DNA of 64,000 nucleotides from Paenibacillaceae bacterium (GTDB lineage: Bacteria; Bacillota; Bacilli; Paenibacillales; NBRC-103111): positions 1 through 64,000 of the forward strand of contig JAQSYI010000044.1 in NCBI GenBank assembly GCA_029256185.1, in the 5' to 3' direction. Below the pieces are notes generated by a model. It searched no databases, was not told where the DNA came from, and saw nothing but the letters and a program-made list of their open reading frames with translations. Shown here one piece after another: positions 16,898 through 26,096 of this stretch (position 1 is the first letter of the stretch; each line of letters starts with the position of its first letter). The position numbers and the translations under genes are program-made.

Positions 16898-18754
16898 ATG
16901 ATCGGTGCGGTCCGCAAGTTTTTCACATATGCACTATTCTACCATGCCAGTCTCAAAAATAGGCTGTTGCTTTATTTTTTGATTTTAGTGATTCTGCCCA
17001 CTTCCATTATTTCCATTACGATTTATGTGAATTCCAATCAGACCATCAAAGAGAACATCAGCACCTCGGTCCAGAAAAACCTGTCCATGGCAGAGAGTCT
17101 GCTGCTGCAGAAGTTCGAGGAAATGAATACCCTGATGGATTCCATTTATCTCAATCCCCAAATGACAGCCAAATTGTCGGCGGAGAGGCCTGACGATCAG
17201 GTGGCGATTGTCAACGAGCTGGCTGATCTGGACAAGCTTATTGCCGGGTACGTTCTGCACAGTAATTCCAACAGCCAATATTCTCCCATGCTGTACATGC
17301 TGGACCGGCCGGAATATCTCCAGCATAATTTCTCGCAATATGTAACCTCTCTTGAAACAATCCAGAATGAGCCCTGGTATACCAAGCTTGCTCCCAAAGC
17401 GCGCTATCTGGTCATCGGTCTGCGGGAATATCCCGGAAGCCGGAATACCACGTACACCATCATGTTGGGCAAACGGCTGTTTGGCGTCAATAATATCGCC
17501 CTTCCTTATTCCGCGCTTTTGACCTTGGAGGCCAATCTCCAGGACTTTAACCGGATGCTCTCCCAATTGAAGCCGTCGGACAACAGTTCCATTCTCATTC
17601 TGGACGAAGCGGGCAATGTGGTGATTAGTCCGGAGCTTGCTCTGCTGCATACCAATCTGTCGGATACCCCGTATATCAAGACCATTATATCCCGGCAGAG
17701 CATGCGGATAGCGGATTCTTATGAAACTTCGATCGATAGCAGACAATCCCTGGTTACCTACAGAAGCATTAAAGATTTAGGCTGGACCGTAGTCAGCATT
17801 TCGCCCATGGGCGATCTGAACGGCAAACTCATAGCCTTCCGCAATGTGATGTATGCGGTCCTGGCTATCTGTATGGCATTGGCTGTGATCATTGCCGTGC
17901 TCCTGTCCAACAGCATTACCCGTCCGATTCTCAAAGTGATCCGCTCCATGTCCTATGCCAAAAGCGGCAATTTCGACATGGAGGTGGAGTATAAACCCAA
18001 GGATGAATTCTCCCATCTGGTTAATCAATACAATAAGATGATCCGGCAGATCAAGGAGCTGTTCGACAAGCTCTATGTCAGCGAGGTGAAGAAGAAGGAA
18101 GCGGAGCTCAAGGCCCTGCAAGCCCAGATCAATCCCCACTTTCTGTACAATACGCTGGATTCCATCAATTGGATCGCTTTGCGGCACAAGGTGCCTGACA
18201 TCAGCCGGATGGTCACATCCTTGTCGGATTTTTTCCGCTACAGCCTGAACAAGGGGAATGCGATTATCACCGTAAAAGATGAGCTGAAACAGGTGGAAAG
18301 CTACCTGGCTATCCAGCAGATCCGCTTCCAGGAGCGCTTGTCGTACACCATTAGGGTGGAGCCCGAGGTGTATAACTGCTATACGATCAAATTAATTCTG
18401 CAGCCGCTGGTGGAGAACTCTCTCATCCACGGCATTGAGCGGCGGCTTGGACATGGCGAGATTCATATTGACGCCAGCCTGGAAGAGGATTGGGTCCGGA
18501 TCATGGTAACGGACAACGGGATCGGAGCCGATGTGGATATGCTTAATACCATGCTGGAGCATCCTCAGGAAGAGAGCGGCAAGGCCTTTGGGCTGAACAA
18601 TGTAAACCAACGGATCAGGCAGGCTTTTGGTGAAAAGGCGGGATTGCGCTTTACGGCCAATGAAGACCTCGGAGTTACGGTGACCGTTTCATTCCCGCGC
18701 ATATTGGAAATGGAGGACTTGAAGCATGAAATGGAAGATGATTATCGCCGATGA
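16898..18754 (+). CDS. YesM-family sensor histidine kinase
   Basis: 618 residues from ATG 16898, which follows GGGAGG by 9 nt; an ATG at 16877 has no SD. Membrane helix 1 (~residues 22-43), an extracellular dCache-like sensor (~45-290), membrane helix 2 (VMYAVLAICMALAVIIAVLL, ~297-318), a HAMP domain (~320-372), then the His_kinase domain with the phospho-acceptor His414 in QINPHFLYNTLDSINW and an HATPase domain (VENSLIHGIERR; DNGIGAD). YesM kinases respond to sugars or wall fragments and phosphorylate an AraC-type partner, here the next gene, with which it overlaps by 29 nt. Confidence 0.95.
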   Translation: MIGAVRKFFTYALFYHASLKNRLLLYFLILVILPTSIISITIYVNSNQTIKENISTSVQKNLSMAESLLLQKFEEMNTLMDSIYLNPQMTAKLSAERPDDQVAIVNELADLDKLIAGYVLHSNSNSQYSPMLYMLDRPEYLQHNFSQYVTSLETIQNEPWYTKLAPKARYLVIGLREYPGSRNTTYTIMLGKRLFGVNNIALPYSALLTLEANLQDFNRMLSQLKPSDNSSILILDEAGNVVISPELALLHTNLSDTPYIKTIISRQSMRIADSYETSIDSRQSLVTYRSIKDLGWTVVSISPMGDLNGKLIAFRNVMYAVLAICMALAVIIAVLLSNSITRPILKVIRSMSYAKSGNFDMEVEYKPKDEFSHLVNQYNKMIRQIKELFDKLYVSEVKKKEAELKALQAQINPHFLYNTLDSINWIALRHKVPDISRMVTSLSDFFRYSLNKGNAIITVKDELKQVESYLAIQQIRFQERLSYTIRVEPEVYNCYTIKLILQPLVENSLIHGIERRLGHGEIHIDASLEEDWVRIMVTDNGIGADVDMLNTMLEHPQEESGKAFGLNNVNQRIRQAFGEKAGLRFTANEDLGVTVTVSFPRILEMEDLKHEMEDDYRR

Positions 18755-20348
18755 TGAATTTAATGTGCGGCAAGGCCTGCAGGAAGTGGTGGATTGGGGG
18801 GAAATGGGGATTGAAGTGATCGCTCTGGCGGCTAACGGGCAGGAGGCATACGAGATGTGCATCGCTTACCAGCCCGATATCCTGCTTACCGACATTCGCA
18901 TGCCCATGCTTGATGGTCTGGAGGTGGCCGCCAGGCTCAAGGAAGCCACCCCGCTTATGCGGATTATCATCATCAGCGGCATCCAGGACTTCAATTATGT
19001 GAAGACCGCCCTCAAGCTGGAGGCGGACGGCTATTTGCTCAAGCCCATCAAGCTGGAGGAATTGGCGGAAACCGTCAGCCAGGTGGTTGCATCCATGGAA
19101 GCGGAGCGAAGCAAAAAATTGCAGTTGGAGCGTCTGGAGCTGAATTTGAAGGAATCCATGCCGGTGCTGAAGGAAAAGTTTATGGTGGATTTGCTGACGG
19201 GGCTGTTTAAGAACGGAGCGGAAATCCGCAGGAAGCTGGATTTTTTCCAAATGGTGCTGGAGGAGGAAGCCTCCTGGAAAGTGGCATTGTTTCAAATGGA
19301 TGAATATGCTAAGGCCGTGGAGCTGTACAGCGAGAAATACCGCAATCTATTGGGTTTTTCTGTAAGAAATATTATGGATGATATTCTTAGTAAAGTAAAA
19401 ACGGCAGTGGCTGTCTCCCTTAAGGAAGATGAATATGCGGTTTTGTTTCCTTGCTCCAGGCTGGAGGAGGAGTCCATTATGGAGCTCTGCCAGGAAATCG
19501 TTCATGCGATTAATACGTATCTGAAAATATCCATCTCCGTGGGCATCGGCAACCGGGTGGGTTCGCTTACGGATGTTCACATTTCCTGTCAAGAGGCCCG
19601 CTCTGCAGTGGAATATAAATTTTTTACCGGTAAAAATTCCATTGTGGACATCAGGGACATTGGCGAGGCACGGATGGAGCTTGATCTGAACGCCGTATAT
19701 GACGGCCAGATGAAGGTCATTCAATTGATGAAGCTGGGGGATGCCGGGACTGTCAGGCTAAAGGTAGCGGAGATTCTCCAGGACCTCTCCTCCAATCGAA
19801 GCATTCCTGCCGGCTACGTACAGAGCATCTGTGTGGAAATGGTCACGTTGGCGTCCAAGGCCTATCTGGAGCTGGGAGAGCAGCTGGAATCGGCTGAACT
19901 GTCCTTGCCTGATATGATCAATGGCATCTACCGGCAGGATCATGTTCATGGCCTGGCGGACATGATGCAGGATTTTCTGGAACGGCTGACGAGCCACATG
20001 GCCCAGAGGCACAGCAACAAGAACGCAGGCACCATCCGCAAGATCAAGGATATCATTACTTCCCGCTATATGGAGAACCTGTCCGTTTCCCTTATTTCCG
20101 AGGAAATCTTTTTGTCGCCCAACTACATCAGCCTGATCTTCAAGAAAGAAACGGGAGAGAGCATCACGGAATTCATGACTAAGGTACGGATTGAGGCCGC
20201 CAAGCAGCTTCTCCAGGACCGGGATCTTAAGGTGCTGGATATATCGGAAATGGTGGGGTACGAGAATGCCACCTATTTCAGCACGGTATTCAAAAAATAT
20301 ACGGGGCTGCATCCCCAGAAATACCGTTCTCTGTACCCTCCGGAATAG
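18726..20348 (+). CDS. YesN-like response regulator with AraC-type DNA-binding domain
   Basis: 540 residues; ATG follows GGAGG by 9 nt inside the end of the kinase gene. The receiver domain (1-120) has the acidic pocket DD (9-10), phospho-acceptor Asp56 in LLTDIRMP, and Lys106 in LLKPIK. A long middle region (~130-430) is typical of YesN regulators. The C-terminal ~105 residues form two helix-turn-helix motifs of the AraC family (ENLSVSLISEEIFLSPNYIS and LKVLDISEMVGYENATYFS, with FKKYTGLHPQKYR). It is the likely activator of the paired operators at 6543-6579 and 15298-15334. Confidence 0.95.
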   Translation: MKWKMIIADDEFNVRQGLQEVVDWGEMGIEVIALAANGQEAYEMCIAYQPDILLTDIRMPMLDGLEVAARLKEATPLMRIIIISGIQDFNYVKTALKLEADGYLLKPIKLEELAETVSQVVASMEAERSKKLQLERLELNLKESMPVLKEKFMVDLLTGLFKNGAEIRRKLDFFQMVLEEEASWKVALFQMDEYAKAVELYSEKYRNLLGFSVRNIMDDILSKVKTAVAVSLKEDEYAVLFPCSRLEEESIMELCQEIVHAINTYLKISISVGIGNRVGSLTDVHISCQEARSAVEYKFFTGKNSIVDIRDIGEARMELDLNAVYDGQMKVIQLMKLGDAGTVRLKVAEILQDLSSNRSIPAGYVQSICVEMVTLASKAYLELGEQLESAELSLPDMINGIYRQDHVHGLADMMQDFLERLTSHMAQRHSNKNAGTIRKIKDIITSRYMENLSVSLISEEIFLSPNYISLIFKKETGESITEFMTKVRIEAAKQLLQDRDLKVLDISEMVGYENATYFSTVFKKYTGLHPQKYRSLYPPE

Positions 20349-20502
20349 CTTTTGTTTCCGTCAGCCGCAACTATCCGCTGCAATTGGAACCTGATGCCTG
20401 GGAAAATTGCGCCGAGGTTAAAAGCCGGCTGGCAATTTCTTCTCTTTTCGGCTAAACTGTACGTAGGCATGTCGTATTCTGTCTATCTGGAGGGACATAT
20501 TG

Positions 20503-20985
20503 ATGGCTCGAAATAACTATTCGATCGGCCTTCTGCTGATTGGCATCGCTGTGATTCTGCTGTTGGGCAAGCTGGGCGTGTTCTCCGTACTGGGCGCGTT
20601 TTTGTGGCCGGTTTTCATTCTATTGCCCGGGGCATTCTTCCACTTCATGTTCTTCTCCCGGATTTGGCCGGCGGGAGTACTGGTGCCGGGGGGCATTCTG
20701 GTTACTTATTCGCTGATGTTCTTCTATTGCAATCTGTTCGGCTGGGACTCCATGTCCTATCTGTGGCCGGGTTTTATTTTCGGGGTGGCTGTAGGCTTGT
20801 ATGAGCTTCATATCTTTGATCCGCGCAACTCCAGGGGAGCCTTTACGGCGGCGGTTATTCTGTCGATTATTGCAGGCGTGTTCTTCGCCTTTGCTTTTAT
20901 GTTCACCGTAGGTGTATATTTTATCGCTTTTGCGCTGATTGTTATCGGGGTTCTGATGATGATGTCGCGCAAGCGTTCCTGGTGA
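20503..20985 (+). CDS. small multi-pass membrane protein, unknown function
   Basis: 160 residues; ATG at 20503 is 8 nt after GGAGGG (a TTG directly before it is less likely). Nearly the whole chain is hydrophobic, with about five membrane segments (for example GLLLIGIAVILLLGKLGVF, and two near the C-terminus), ending in a basic MMSRKRSW. It resembles the small LiaI/DUF5668-type or HdeD-like membrane families in composition only. No motif gives a function. It lies alone between the two-component system and typA. Confidence 0.7.
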   Translation: MARNNYSIGLLLIGIAVILLLGKLGVFSVLGAFLWPVFILLPGAFFHFMFFSRIWPAGVLVPGGILVTYSLMFFYCNLFGWDSMSYLWPGFIFGVAVGLYELHIFDPRNSRGAFTAAVILSIIAGVFFAFAFMFTVGVYFIAFALIVIGVLMMMSRKRSW

Positions 20986-21042
20986 CAACCGGCCCTGTTT
21001 TTGCTATTGCGTGAAGATTGTCTAAAAGATGCTCCGGTTGCC

Positions 21043-21071
21043 TTGATTTTTCGACCAATACCACATATAAT
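21043..21071 (+). promoter_or_regulatory. sigma-A promoter of typA
   Basis: TTGATT (21043-21048), 17-bp spacer, TATAAT (21066-21071), about 65 nt before the typA start. A small GTCGGAG/TTGTCCGGC-type hairpin lies in the leader at 21087-21105. Confidence 0.75.
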
Positions 21072-21135
21072 AAACTAATGTCAAGCGTCGGAGTTGTCCG
21101 GCGCTATTTTCTTGGAATTGAGAGGAACCCATACT

Positions 21136-22983
21136 ATGCATGCAAGAGAGAAAATCCGCAATATAGCGATTATTGCCCACGTTGACCACGGTAAAACCAC
21201 TCTGGTGGATAAGCTTCTTCAGCAATCCGGTATTTTCCGGCAGAATGAAGCGGTTCAGGAACGCGCCATGGACTCTAATGACTTGGAGCGGGAGCGCGGC
21301 ATCACCATTCTGGCCAAGAATACCGCGATTGATTATAAAGACTATTTGATCAACATCGTCGATACCCCCGGCCATGCCGATTTCGGCGGCGAGGTGGAGC
21401 GGATTATGAAGATGGTTGACGGTGTGCTGTTGGTTGTCGACGCCTTCGAAGGCTGTATGCCCCAGACCAAGTTCGTAACGCGCAAGGCATTGGAGTCAGG
21501 TCTGCACCCTATTATCGTCATCAACAAAATCGACCGTCCCAACGCCCGTCCGGCGGAAGTGGTAGATGAAGTGCTGGATCTGTTCATCGAGCTTGGCGCT
21601 ACGGATGACCAGCTTGATTTTCAAGTGGTCTACGCTTCGGCCTTGCAAGGAACATCGTCCACCTCCGACGATCCGGAACAGCAGCTGCCCAATATGGAAG
21701 CTATCTATGAAACCATTATCAACCATACTCCATCCCCCAAGGAGAGTGTCGAGGAACCCCTCCAATTCTTGGTTACGCTGATGGATTATAACGAATATAT
21801 GGGGCGGATCGCCATCGGCCGTGTCAACCGCGGCGTGATGCGCCAAGGACAGCCGGTTGCCGTCTGTACCCGGGAGGGCAATATCAAGCAGGCCAGAATT
21901 GAGAAGCTGTTTGGCTTCCAGGGTCTGAAGCGCATCGAGATTGAAGAGGCTGGAGCAGGAGACATTATCGCCATTGCCGGAATCAAGGATATTAATATTG
22001 GCGAGACCATCGCCGACCTTGCCAAGCCTGAGGCTCTTCCTGTGCTGGAGATCGACGAGCCGACACTGCAGATGACTTTCCTGGTGAACAACAGTCCGTT
22101 CGCCGGCAAGGAAGGCAAATTCGTCACCTCACGCAAGCTGCGTGAGCGTCTCTATAAGGAAGTGGAGACCGATGTCAGCTTGCGGGTGGAGGATACCGAC
22201 AGTCCTGATGCGTTCGTCGTGTCCGGCCGCGGGGAGCTCCATCTTGGTATTCTGATTGAGAACATGCGCCGGGAAGGATACGAGATGCAGGTCTCCAAAC
22301 CGGAGGTCATCATCAAAGAAGTCGACGGCGAGAAGCAAGAGCCTATCGAGCGTCTGCTGATTGATGTACCCGAAGAGAACATGGGAGCGGTTATGGAGAG
22401 TCTGGGCGCACGCAAGGCCGAGATGCTCAATATGAGCAACAATGGCATGGGCTCGGTCCGCCTGGAATTCCTGATTCCCGCGCGGGGCTTGATTGGATAC
22501 CGGACTAACTTCCTGACCCTGACCAGAGGTTACGGCGTTATGAACCATGCCTTCGAGAAATATGGCCCGTATCTGGGCACCGGAGTAGGCGGACGCCACC
22601 AAGGGGTGCTGATCTCCACTGAAAATGGCACCTCCACGCTGTATGGCATTCTGTCCGTGGAAGACAGAGGCATTCTGTTCCTGCAGCCCGGCAGCGAAGT
22701 ATATGAAGGGATGATTGTCGGCGAGCATACGCGGGACACCGACATCGTAGTCAACATCTGCAAGGAAAAAGCCGTCAACAATATCCGCTCCGCCACCAAG
22801 GAGGAGACCGTCCGGATGAAGACCCCGCGTCTGTTCTCCCTGGAAGCGGCTCTTGAATATCTGAACGACGATGAATACTGCGAGATTACCCCCAAGGCCA
22901 TCCGGCTGCGCAAGAAGCTGCTGAACCGCAGTGAGCGCGAGCGGGCCGACAAGCACCGCAAGAATGCGGAGATTAATTCCTGA
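21136..22983 (+). CDS. typA: ribosome-associated GTPase TypA/BipA
   Basis: 615 residues from ATG 21136 (AGAGGA upstream); in-frame codons further 5' lie in the leader. All GTPase motifs are present: G1 AHVDHGKTT, G2 RGITI, G3 DTPGH and G4 NKID, within the first ~140 residues, then EF-G-like domains II, III and V and the TypA-specific C-terminus (GARKAEMLNM, GLIGYRTNFLT, GVGGRHQGVL). The protein binds the 70S ribosome and helps ribosome assembly and stress growth. In Bacillus the equivalent gene (ylaG) also lies upstream of ylaJ and ylaK, as here. Confidence 0.97.
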   Translation: MHAREKIRNIAIIAHVDHGKTTLVDKLLQQSGIFRQNEAVQERAMDSNDLERERGITILAKNTAIDYKDYLINIVDTPGHADFGGEVERIMKMVDGVLLVVDAFEGCMPQTKFVTRKALESGLHPIIVINKIDRPNARPAEVVDEVLDLFIELGATDDQLDFQVVYASALQGTSSTSDDPEQQLPNMEAIYETIINHTPSPKESVEEPLQFLVTLMDYNEYMGRIAIGRVNRGVMRQGQPVAVCTREGNIKQARIEKLFGFQGLKRIEIEEAGAGDIIAIAGIKDINIGETIADLAKPEALPVLEIDEPTLQMTFLVNNSPFAGKEGKFVTSRKLRERLYKEVETDVSLRVEDTDSPDAFVVSGRGELHLGILIENMRREGYEMQVSKPEVIIKEVDGEKQEPIERLLIDVPEENMGAVMESLGARKAEMLNMSNNGMGSVRLEFLIPARGLIGYRTNFLTLTRGYGVMNHAFEKYGPYLGTGVGGRHQGVLISTENGTSTLYGILSVEDRGILFLQPGSEVYEGMIVGEHTRDTDIVVNICKEKAVNNIRSATKEETVRMKTPRLFSLEAALEYLNDDEYCEITPKAIRLRKKLLNRSERERADKHRKNAEINS

Positions 22984-23028
22984 CAAATAGCGCAAACCCA
23001 AGGATAGGCTTATCAGGGAGGGATGGAG

Positions 23029-23463
23029 ATGGTCCAATATTGGCTGGCGCCTGTACAATCCGAAGATCCGTTGATTCTGGCTGCAGACAGACGGCTGATT
23101 GAAGGCGGCTCCCGTTGGGAGCTGTTCCGGAACAAGCTCCATCTGATTCATCCTTGGTTGCTGCCCATGGTCAAGGCGTTCATCCTGCCCGCCGATCCCG
23201 ATGCGGAAGCTTGCGGATCAGAGACAGGCCCGGTGTATACTGCACCTGGGCCTGTTTGCTTTGACGGCGTCAACTTTGCGCTGTCGGACTGCGGCCGGGC
23301 TTTTGTGAACCGCCTGCCCTCCGTCTCAGAGCAACAGAACGGGTTTGCAAAAGCCGCTGCCGCGGCGCTGCAAGAACAGTGGCCGGACGAGGAACGTGGT
23401 TGGCTGGAGGAGTTGAGTCAGCTGTCAGGCGGGCAAAGAAAGGTGATTCAGCTCCGTGTATAA
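23029..23463 (+). CDS. hypothetical protein
   Basis: 144 residues; ATG 23029 is 7 nt after GGAGG (an ATG at 23023 overlaps the SD). No signal peptide, membrane helix or known motif. The start VQYWLAPVQSEDPLILAADRR-type region (residues 2-22) is hydrophobic/acidic, and the C-terminal third is predicted helical. It follows typA by 45 nt and may be cotranscribed. Not recognised. Confidence 0.6.
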   Translation: MVQYWLAPVQSEDPLILAADRRLIEGGSRWELFRNKLHLIHPWLLPMVKAFILPADPDAEACGSETGPVYTAPGPVCFDGVNFALSDCGRAFVNRLPSVSEQQNGFAKAAAAALQEQWPDEERGWLEELSQLSGGQRKVIQLRV

Positions 23464-23511
23464 ACTGCAAAGGCGGCCGTTAATGGCATGGCGAGGAAGG
23501 GGAGAGGAACA

Positions 23512-23784
23512 ATGAGACTGCAGGACGCCCTGTTTAATTGGCTGCAGATTTATTTGGTCGCCGAAGCACGGCCCGAGGACAATGCGGCCAAGGAAACAGT
23601 GAAATTTTTTGACCATATTCTGAAAGAGGATCACGGGGTCACCGAGTATTCCATCACAGCATTCGATGCGACCATGATTCACATCCGGTATACCGTCCAA
23701 GGCAAGACGAAGATGCAGATGTTCAGCCGGGAGCAAGCCGAGCAATTTTTGGCGGATATGGATTCCGATTCGAAATATCACTAA
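23512..23784 (+). CDS. small hypothetical protein
   Basis: 90 residues from ATG 23512, which has GGGGAGAGG upstream; an ATG 24 nt earlier is also possible. The sequence alternates helix (LQDALFNWLQIYLVAEARP, AKETVKFFDHILKEDH) with two strands (YSITAFDATMIHIRYTVQG) and a final helix (REQAEQFLADMD), suggesting a compact alpha/beta fold in the cytoplasm. It stands between typA and an LCP-family gene, in the interval where Bacillus has ylaH and ylaI, but it does not look like either. Function unknown. Confidence 0.65.
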   Translation: MRLQDALFNWLQIYLVAEARPEDNAAKETVKFFDHILKEDHGVTEYSITAFDATMIHIRYTVQGKTKMQMFSREQAEQFLADMDSDSKYH

Positions 23785-23827
23785 AAGTGCATGAACAACC
23801 TCTTAAAAAGAAGCGAGGATTAGTTTT

Positions 23828-24826
23828 ATGAGTGAACCTGCAACCCCCTTGCCGCAACGGGCGCTGCGCTACCGCAAGCCCAAGCCCAAACGCAAACTCA
23901 ATAAGGTGCTCTTCGGTATTCTGGGGCTTCTCCTGCTGGTTTGTTTGGCTGTTGGTGTCTATGCTTCATACCTGTACTTTTTCAAAGTGGATAATCTGAT
24001 TGAGCAGATTGGAACAGATGAGGAAGTACCACCCGTTATGTCTGCCAAGGTAAAGCCTATTTCCCTGTTGGTGCTGGGAGTGGATTCCCGTCCGAAGACA
24101 GGGGGGCTCAATACGGATGTGATTATGGTGGCCACCCTTAATCCGGAGACCCAATCGGCAGCTGTCGTTTCCATTCCCAGAGACACTTATATTGATTCCG
24201 TGAAGGGGATGGACGCCAATAAAGCCAATGCCTTCTATGCCAATCTAATGGCATCCTCCAAGGCTACGGCGCAGACCAAGATCAAGCAGGTATTCGGCTC
24301 CGTTCTGCAGATTCCTGTGGATTATATGGTATTGATTAACTTCAACGGGTTCCAGGATGTGGTTGATGCGCTGGGCGGAATCACTGTTGATGTGGATATG
24401 AATATGCGCTATGTGGACAAGGCGGATGGAACGAATATCAACCTCAAGGCAGGAATCCAGAAATTGACCGGCAAGCAGGCGCTGGATTTCGTAAGGTACC
24501 GCAAGTCCAACAACGGAGTAACGCCCGATTCCAGCGATATGGAGCGCAATGCCCGCCAGCAGAAGGTGGTGGCTGAAGTGCTGGGTAAGCTGAAGTCGGG
24601 AACCGGCGTGATAAAGGCGGGGGAGATCATTGATGCGGTGGGAAACAATATCACCACGGATATCCCTTCCACCCAATTGAAGGATATGATCCGGACATAT
24701 ATAGGGATTGACCAGGATAAAATAAATTATATTCACCTGGAGGGCGAATGGAAAACGCCTTATGTCTATGTGGCGGAAAGCGACTGGCAGAATGCCCGGA
24801 ACGCATTGGGGAACCTGTTGAAATAA
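23828..24826 (+). CDS. LytR-CpsA-Psr (LCP) family wall polymer ligase
   Basis: 332 residues; ATG 9 nt after GAGG. A short cytoplasmic basic N-terminus, one membrane helix (~residues 28-50, LFGILGLLLLVCLAVGVYAS), then an extracellular LCP domain: LLVLGVDSRP, GGLNTDVIMVATLNP, SIPRDTYID, INFNGFQDVVDALGGI, LTGKQALDFVRYR and the DxxRxxRQQ-type segment DMERNARQQKV. These carry the Arg and Asp residues that bind the polyprenyl pyrophosphate. LCP enzymes transfer teichoic acid or other anionic polymers from lipid carriers to peptidoglycan. The gene may be the last of the typA transcript. Confidence 0.93.
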   Translation: MSEPATPLPQRALRYRKPKPKRKLNKVLFGILGLLLLVCLAVGVYASYLYFFKVDNLIEQIGTDEEVPPVMSAKVKPISLLVLGVDSRPKTGGLNTDVIMVATLNPETQSAAVVSIPRDTYIDSVKGMDANKANAFYANLMASSKATAQTKIKQVFGSVLQIPVDYMVLINFNGFQDVVDALGGITVDVDMNMRYVDKADGTNINLKAGIQKLTGKQALDFVRYRKSNNGVTPDSSDMERNARQQKVVAEVLGKLKSGTGVIKAGEIIDAVGNNITTDIPSTQLKDMIRTYIGIDQDKINYIHLEGEWKTPYVYVAESDWQNARNALGNLLK

Positions 24827-24863
24827 TCCGGGCGCCAAAATTGGTGGCTGATGATTCGCCCTC

Positions 24864-24874
24864 TGTGCTATACT
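24864..24874 (+). promoter_or_regulatory. extended -10 promoter element
   Basis: TGTGCTATACT: a TGn extension before a TATACT hexamer, 55 nt before the oxidase-family start. The same 11 bases precede the Rpn gene at 6806-6816. No good -35 is visible in either case. Confidence 0.5.
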
Positions 24875-24928
24875 AAGCTTAGCATCGCAGAAAAAGAATA
24901 CCCCACGAACCGGAAGGAGGATGGAAGG

Positions 24929-25381
24929 ATGGCGGAAACTTCGACAGCCTTAAACGAACAACTTCTCTCGATCCTGCAGAAAGAAACCTTCGTCATTCTG
25001 AATACAGCTGATGCCGATACGGGCGCCCCAGGGGTGAATGCAATATCCTGGGTGTATGCGAAGGATGAAGGAACCATCCGATTTGCTGTAGATGGCCGCT
25101 CGCGGATTATTAACAACGTGAGGGCGAATCCTCAGGTCGCAGTGTCGCTTTTTGCGACAGGAACCTTTCATGCGATTTATGGGGAAGCCAAGCTGGTTGT
25201 GGATGTCCTGCCCGGCGTACCGTTCAAGCTGGCATGCATCGACATCCACATCCGTGAAGTGCGCGACGCCATGTTCTATGGGGCCCGTGTGTCGGTAGTG
25301 CCTGAGTATGAGAAGACTTACGACCAACGTGCGGCCGACAAACTGGACGGACAAGTGTTTGAAGCCATGAAGAAAGCCTAA
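24929..25381 (+). CDS. pyridoxamine 5'-phosphate oxidase family protein
   Basis: 150 residues from ATG 24929, 8 nt after GGAGG; upstream in-frame starts would take in the promoter region. The chain fits the split-barrel flavin-binding fold: ETFVILNTADADTGAPGVNAISW, FAVDGRSRIINNVRANPQVAVSLF (each quoted here in part as VILNTAD and NNVRANPQVAVSLF) and YGEAKLV. Many members bind FMN or heme, but neither cofactor nor substrate can be assigned. It has its own promoter and a terminator overlapping its stop codon. Confidence 0.78.
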   Translation: MAETSTALNEQLLSILQKETFVILNTADADTGAPGVNAISWVYAKDEGTIRFAVDGRSRIINNVRANPQVAVSLFATGTFHAIYGEAKLVVDVLPGVPFKLACIDIHIREVRDAMFYGARVSVVPEYEKTYDQRAADKLDGQVFEAMKKA

Positions 25382-25405
25382 CTGCGCTTGCAGCTAGGCT
25401 TTTTA
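25374..25405 (+). terminator. terminator overlapping the stop codon
   Basis: Stem AAGCCTAaCTGC against GCAGcTAGGCTT with loop GCTT, then TTTATGTTTTTT. It includes the TAA of the oxidase-family gene. Confidence 0.85.
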
Positions 25406-25433
25406 TGTTTTTTAATCTGAGCTCGGGCATGAA

Positions 25434-25994
25434 TTACAGATTGTTGTTTTGGAACTGGCTTTCGTCGGCATCATTGCCGTTGTGCGTACCGTTGTCCATA
25501 GGAGCAATATCCTTGGGCAATTGCGGCGCAATCCGTCCGATGATGTCACCAAGCTCTTGGGCGAATCCAGAGAAGGGCCTGCCGTTTTGGATATCCTCGC
25601 GGACATGCCGGATCCTCTCGCCTAAGCCCATGTCCGCAGTAACGAAAGCGTTGATGCCTTCGGGATCCTTGCGGAATGCTTCTGCGACAGAGTACTTGAT
25701 GATATTGACCCGTGAGCGGTCCAGATTGGGATCAACGGTAACGCCTACGATGGCTGTTTTGCCTATAATGACGCACTTGGCGTCTTGGACCTGGGGAATT
25801 CCCTTGGCCAGCTCCTCCAGACGGGTTTGGGTATCTGCCGGAAGAGTGGAGCCTTCATCAGGAGTTGTCTGCTGGACCCGGATATTCTGCTCATTTTGTC
25901 TGGACTCCTCTGCTTCTCGACTGTTGCGCCCGCAGCCGGCGACAGATATCGCTGCTGCGAGAAGTATTATTACCGCGGCGGATCGCCTAATCAT
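25434..25994 (-). CDS. ylaJ: YhcN/YlaJ family spore lipoprotein
   Basis: 186 residues from ATG 25994 (AAAGG 9 nt upstream); ATGs at 26000 and 26003 are alternatives. Signal peptide with lipobox VAGC (Cys near residue 20), a Gln/Glu-rich linker, then the YhcN/YlaJ domain (LEELAKGIPQVQDAKCVIIG, AIVGVTVDPNLDRS, VAEAFRKDPEGINAFVTAD), and a Asn/Asp-rich tail. Family members are lipoproteins of the forespore inner membrane or spore. It is divergent from phoH2, as ylaJ neighbours ylaK in Bacillus. Confidence 0.85.
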   Translation of the reverse strand: MIRRSAAVIILLAAAISVAGCGRNSREAEESRQNEQNIRVQQTTPDEGSTLPADTQTRLEELAKGIPQVQDAKCVIIGKTAIVGVTVDPNLDRSRVNIIKYSVAEAFRKDPEGINAFVTADMGLGERIRHVREDIQNGRPFSGFAQELGDIIGRIAPQLPKDIAPMDNGTHNGNDADESQFQNNNL

Positions 25995-26096
25995 CTTCAT
26001 CATCCTTTCTAATCTCATGATATTTGGTAGTTTGTCCAGGCAACAGGTTTGTATGTATGCGCCAAGCTGATCAGACAACCGTGGAGGGGACCTTAT

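Noticed and set aside
22129..23151. 340-codon minus-strand frame across typA and the next gene
   Set aside because: It overlaps the conserved typA sequence entirely, has no SD and shows no domain.
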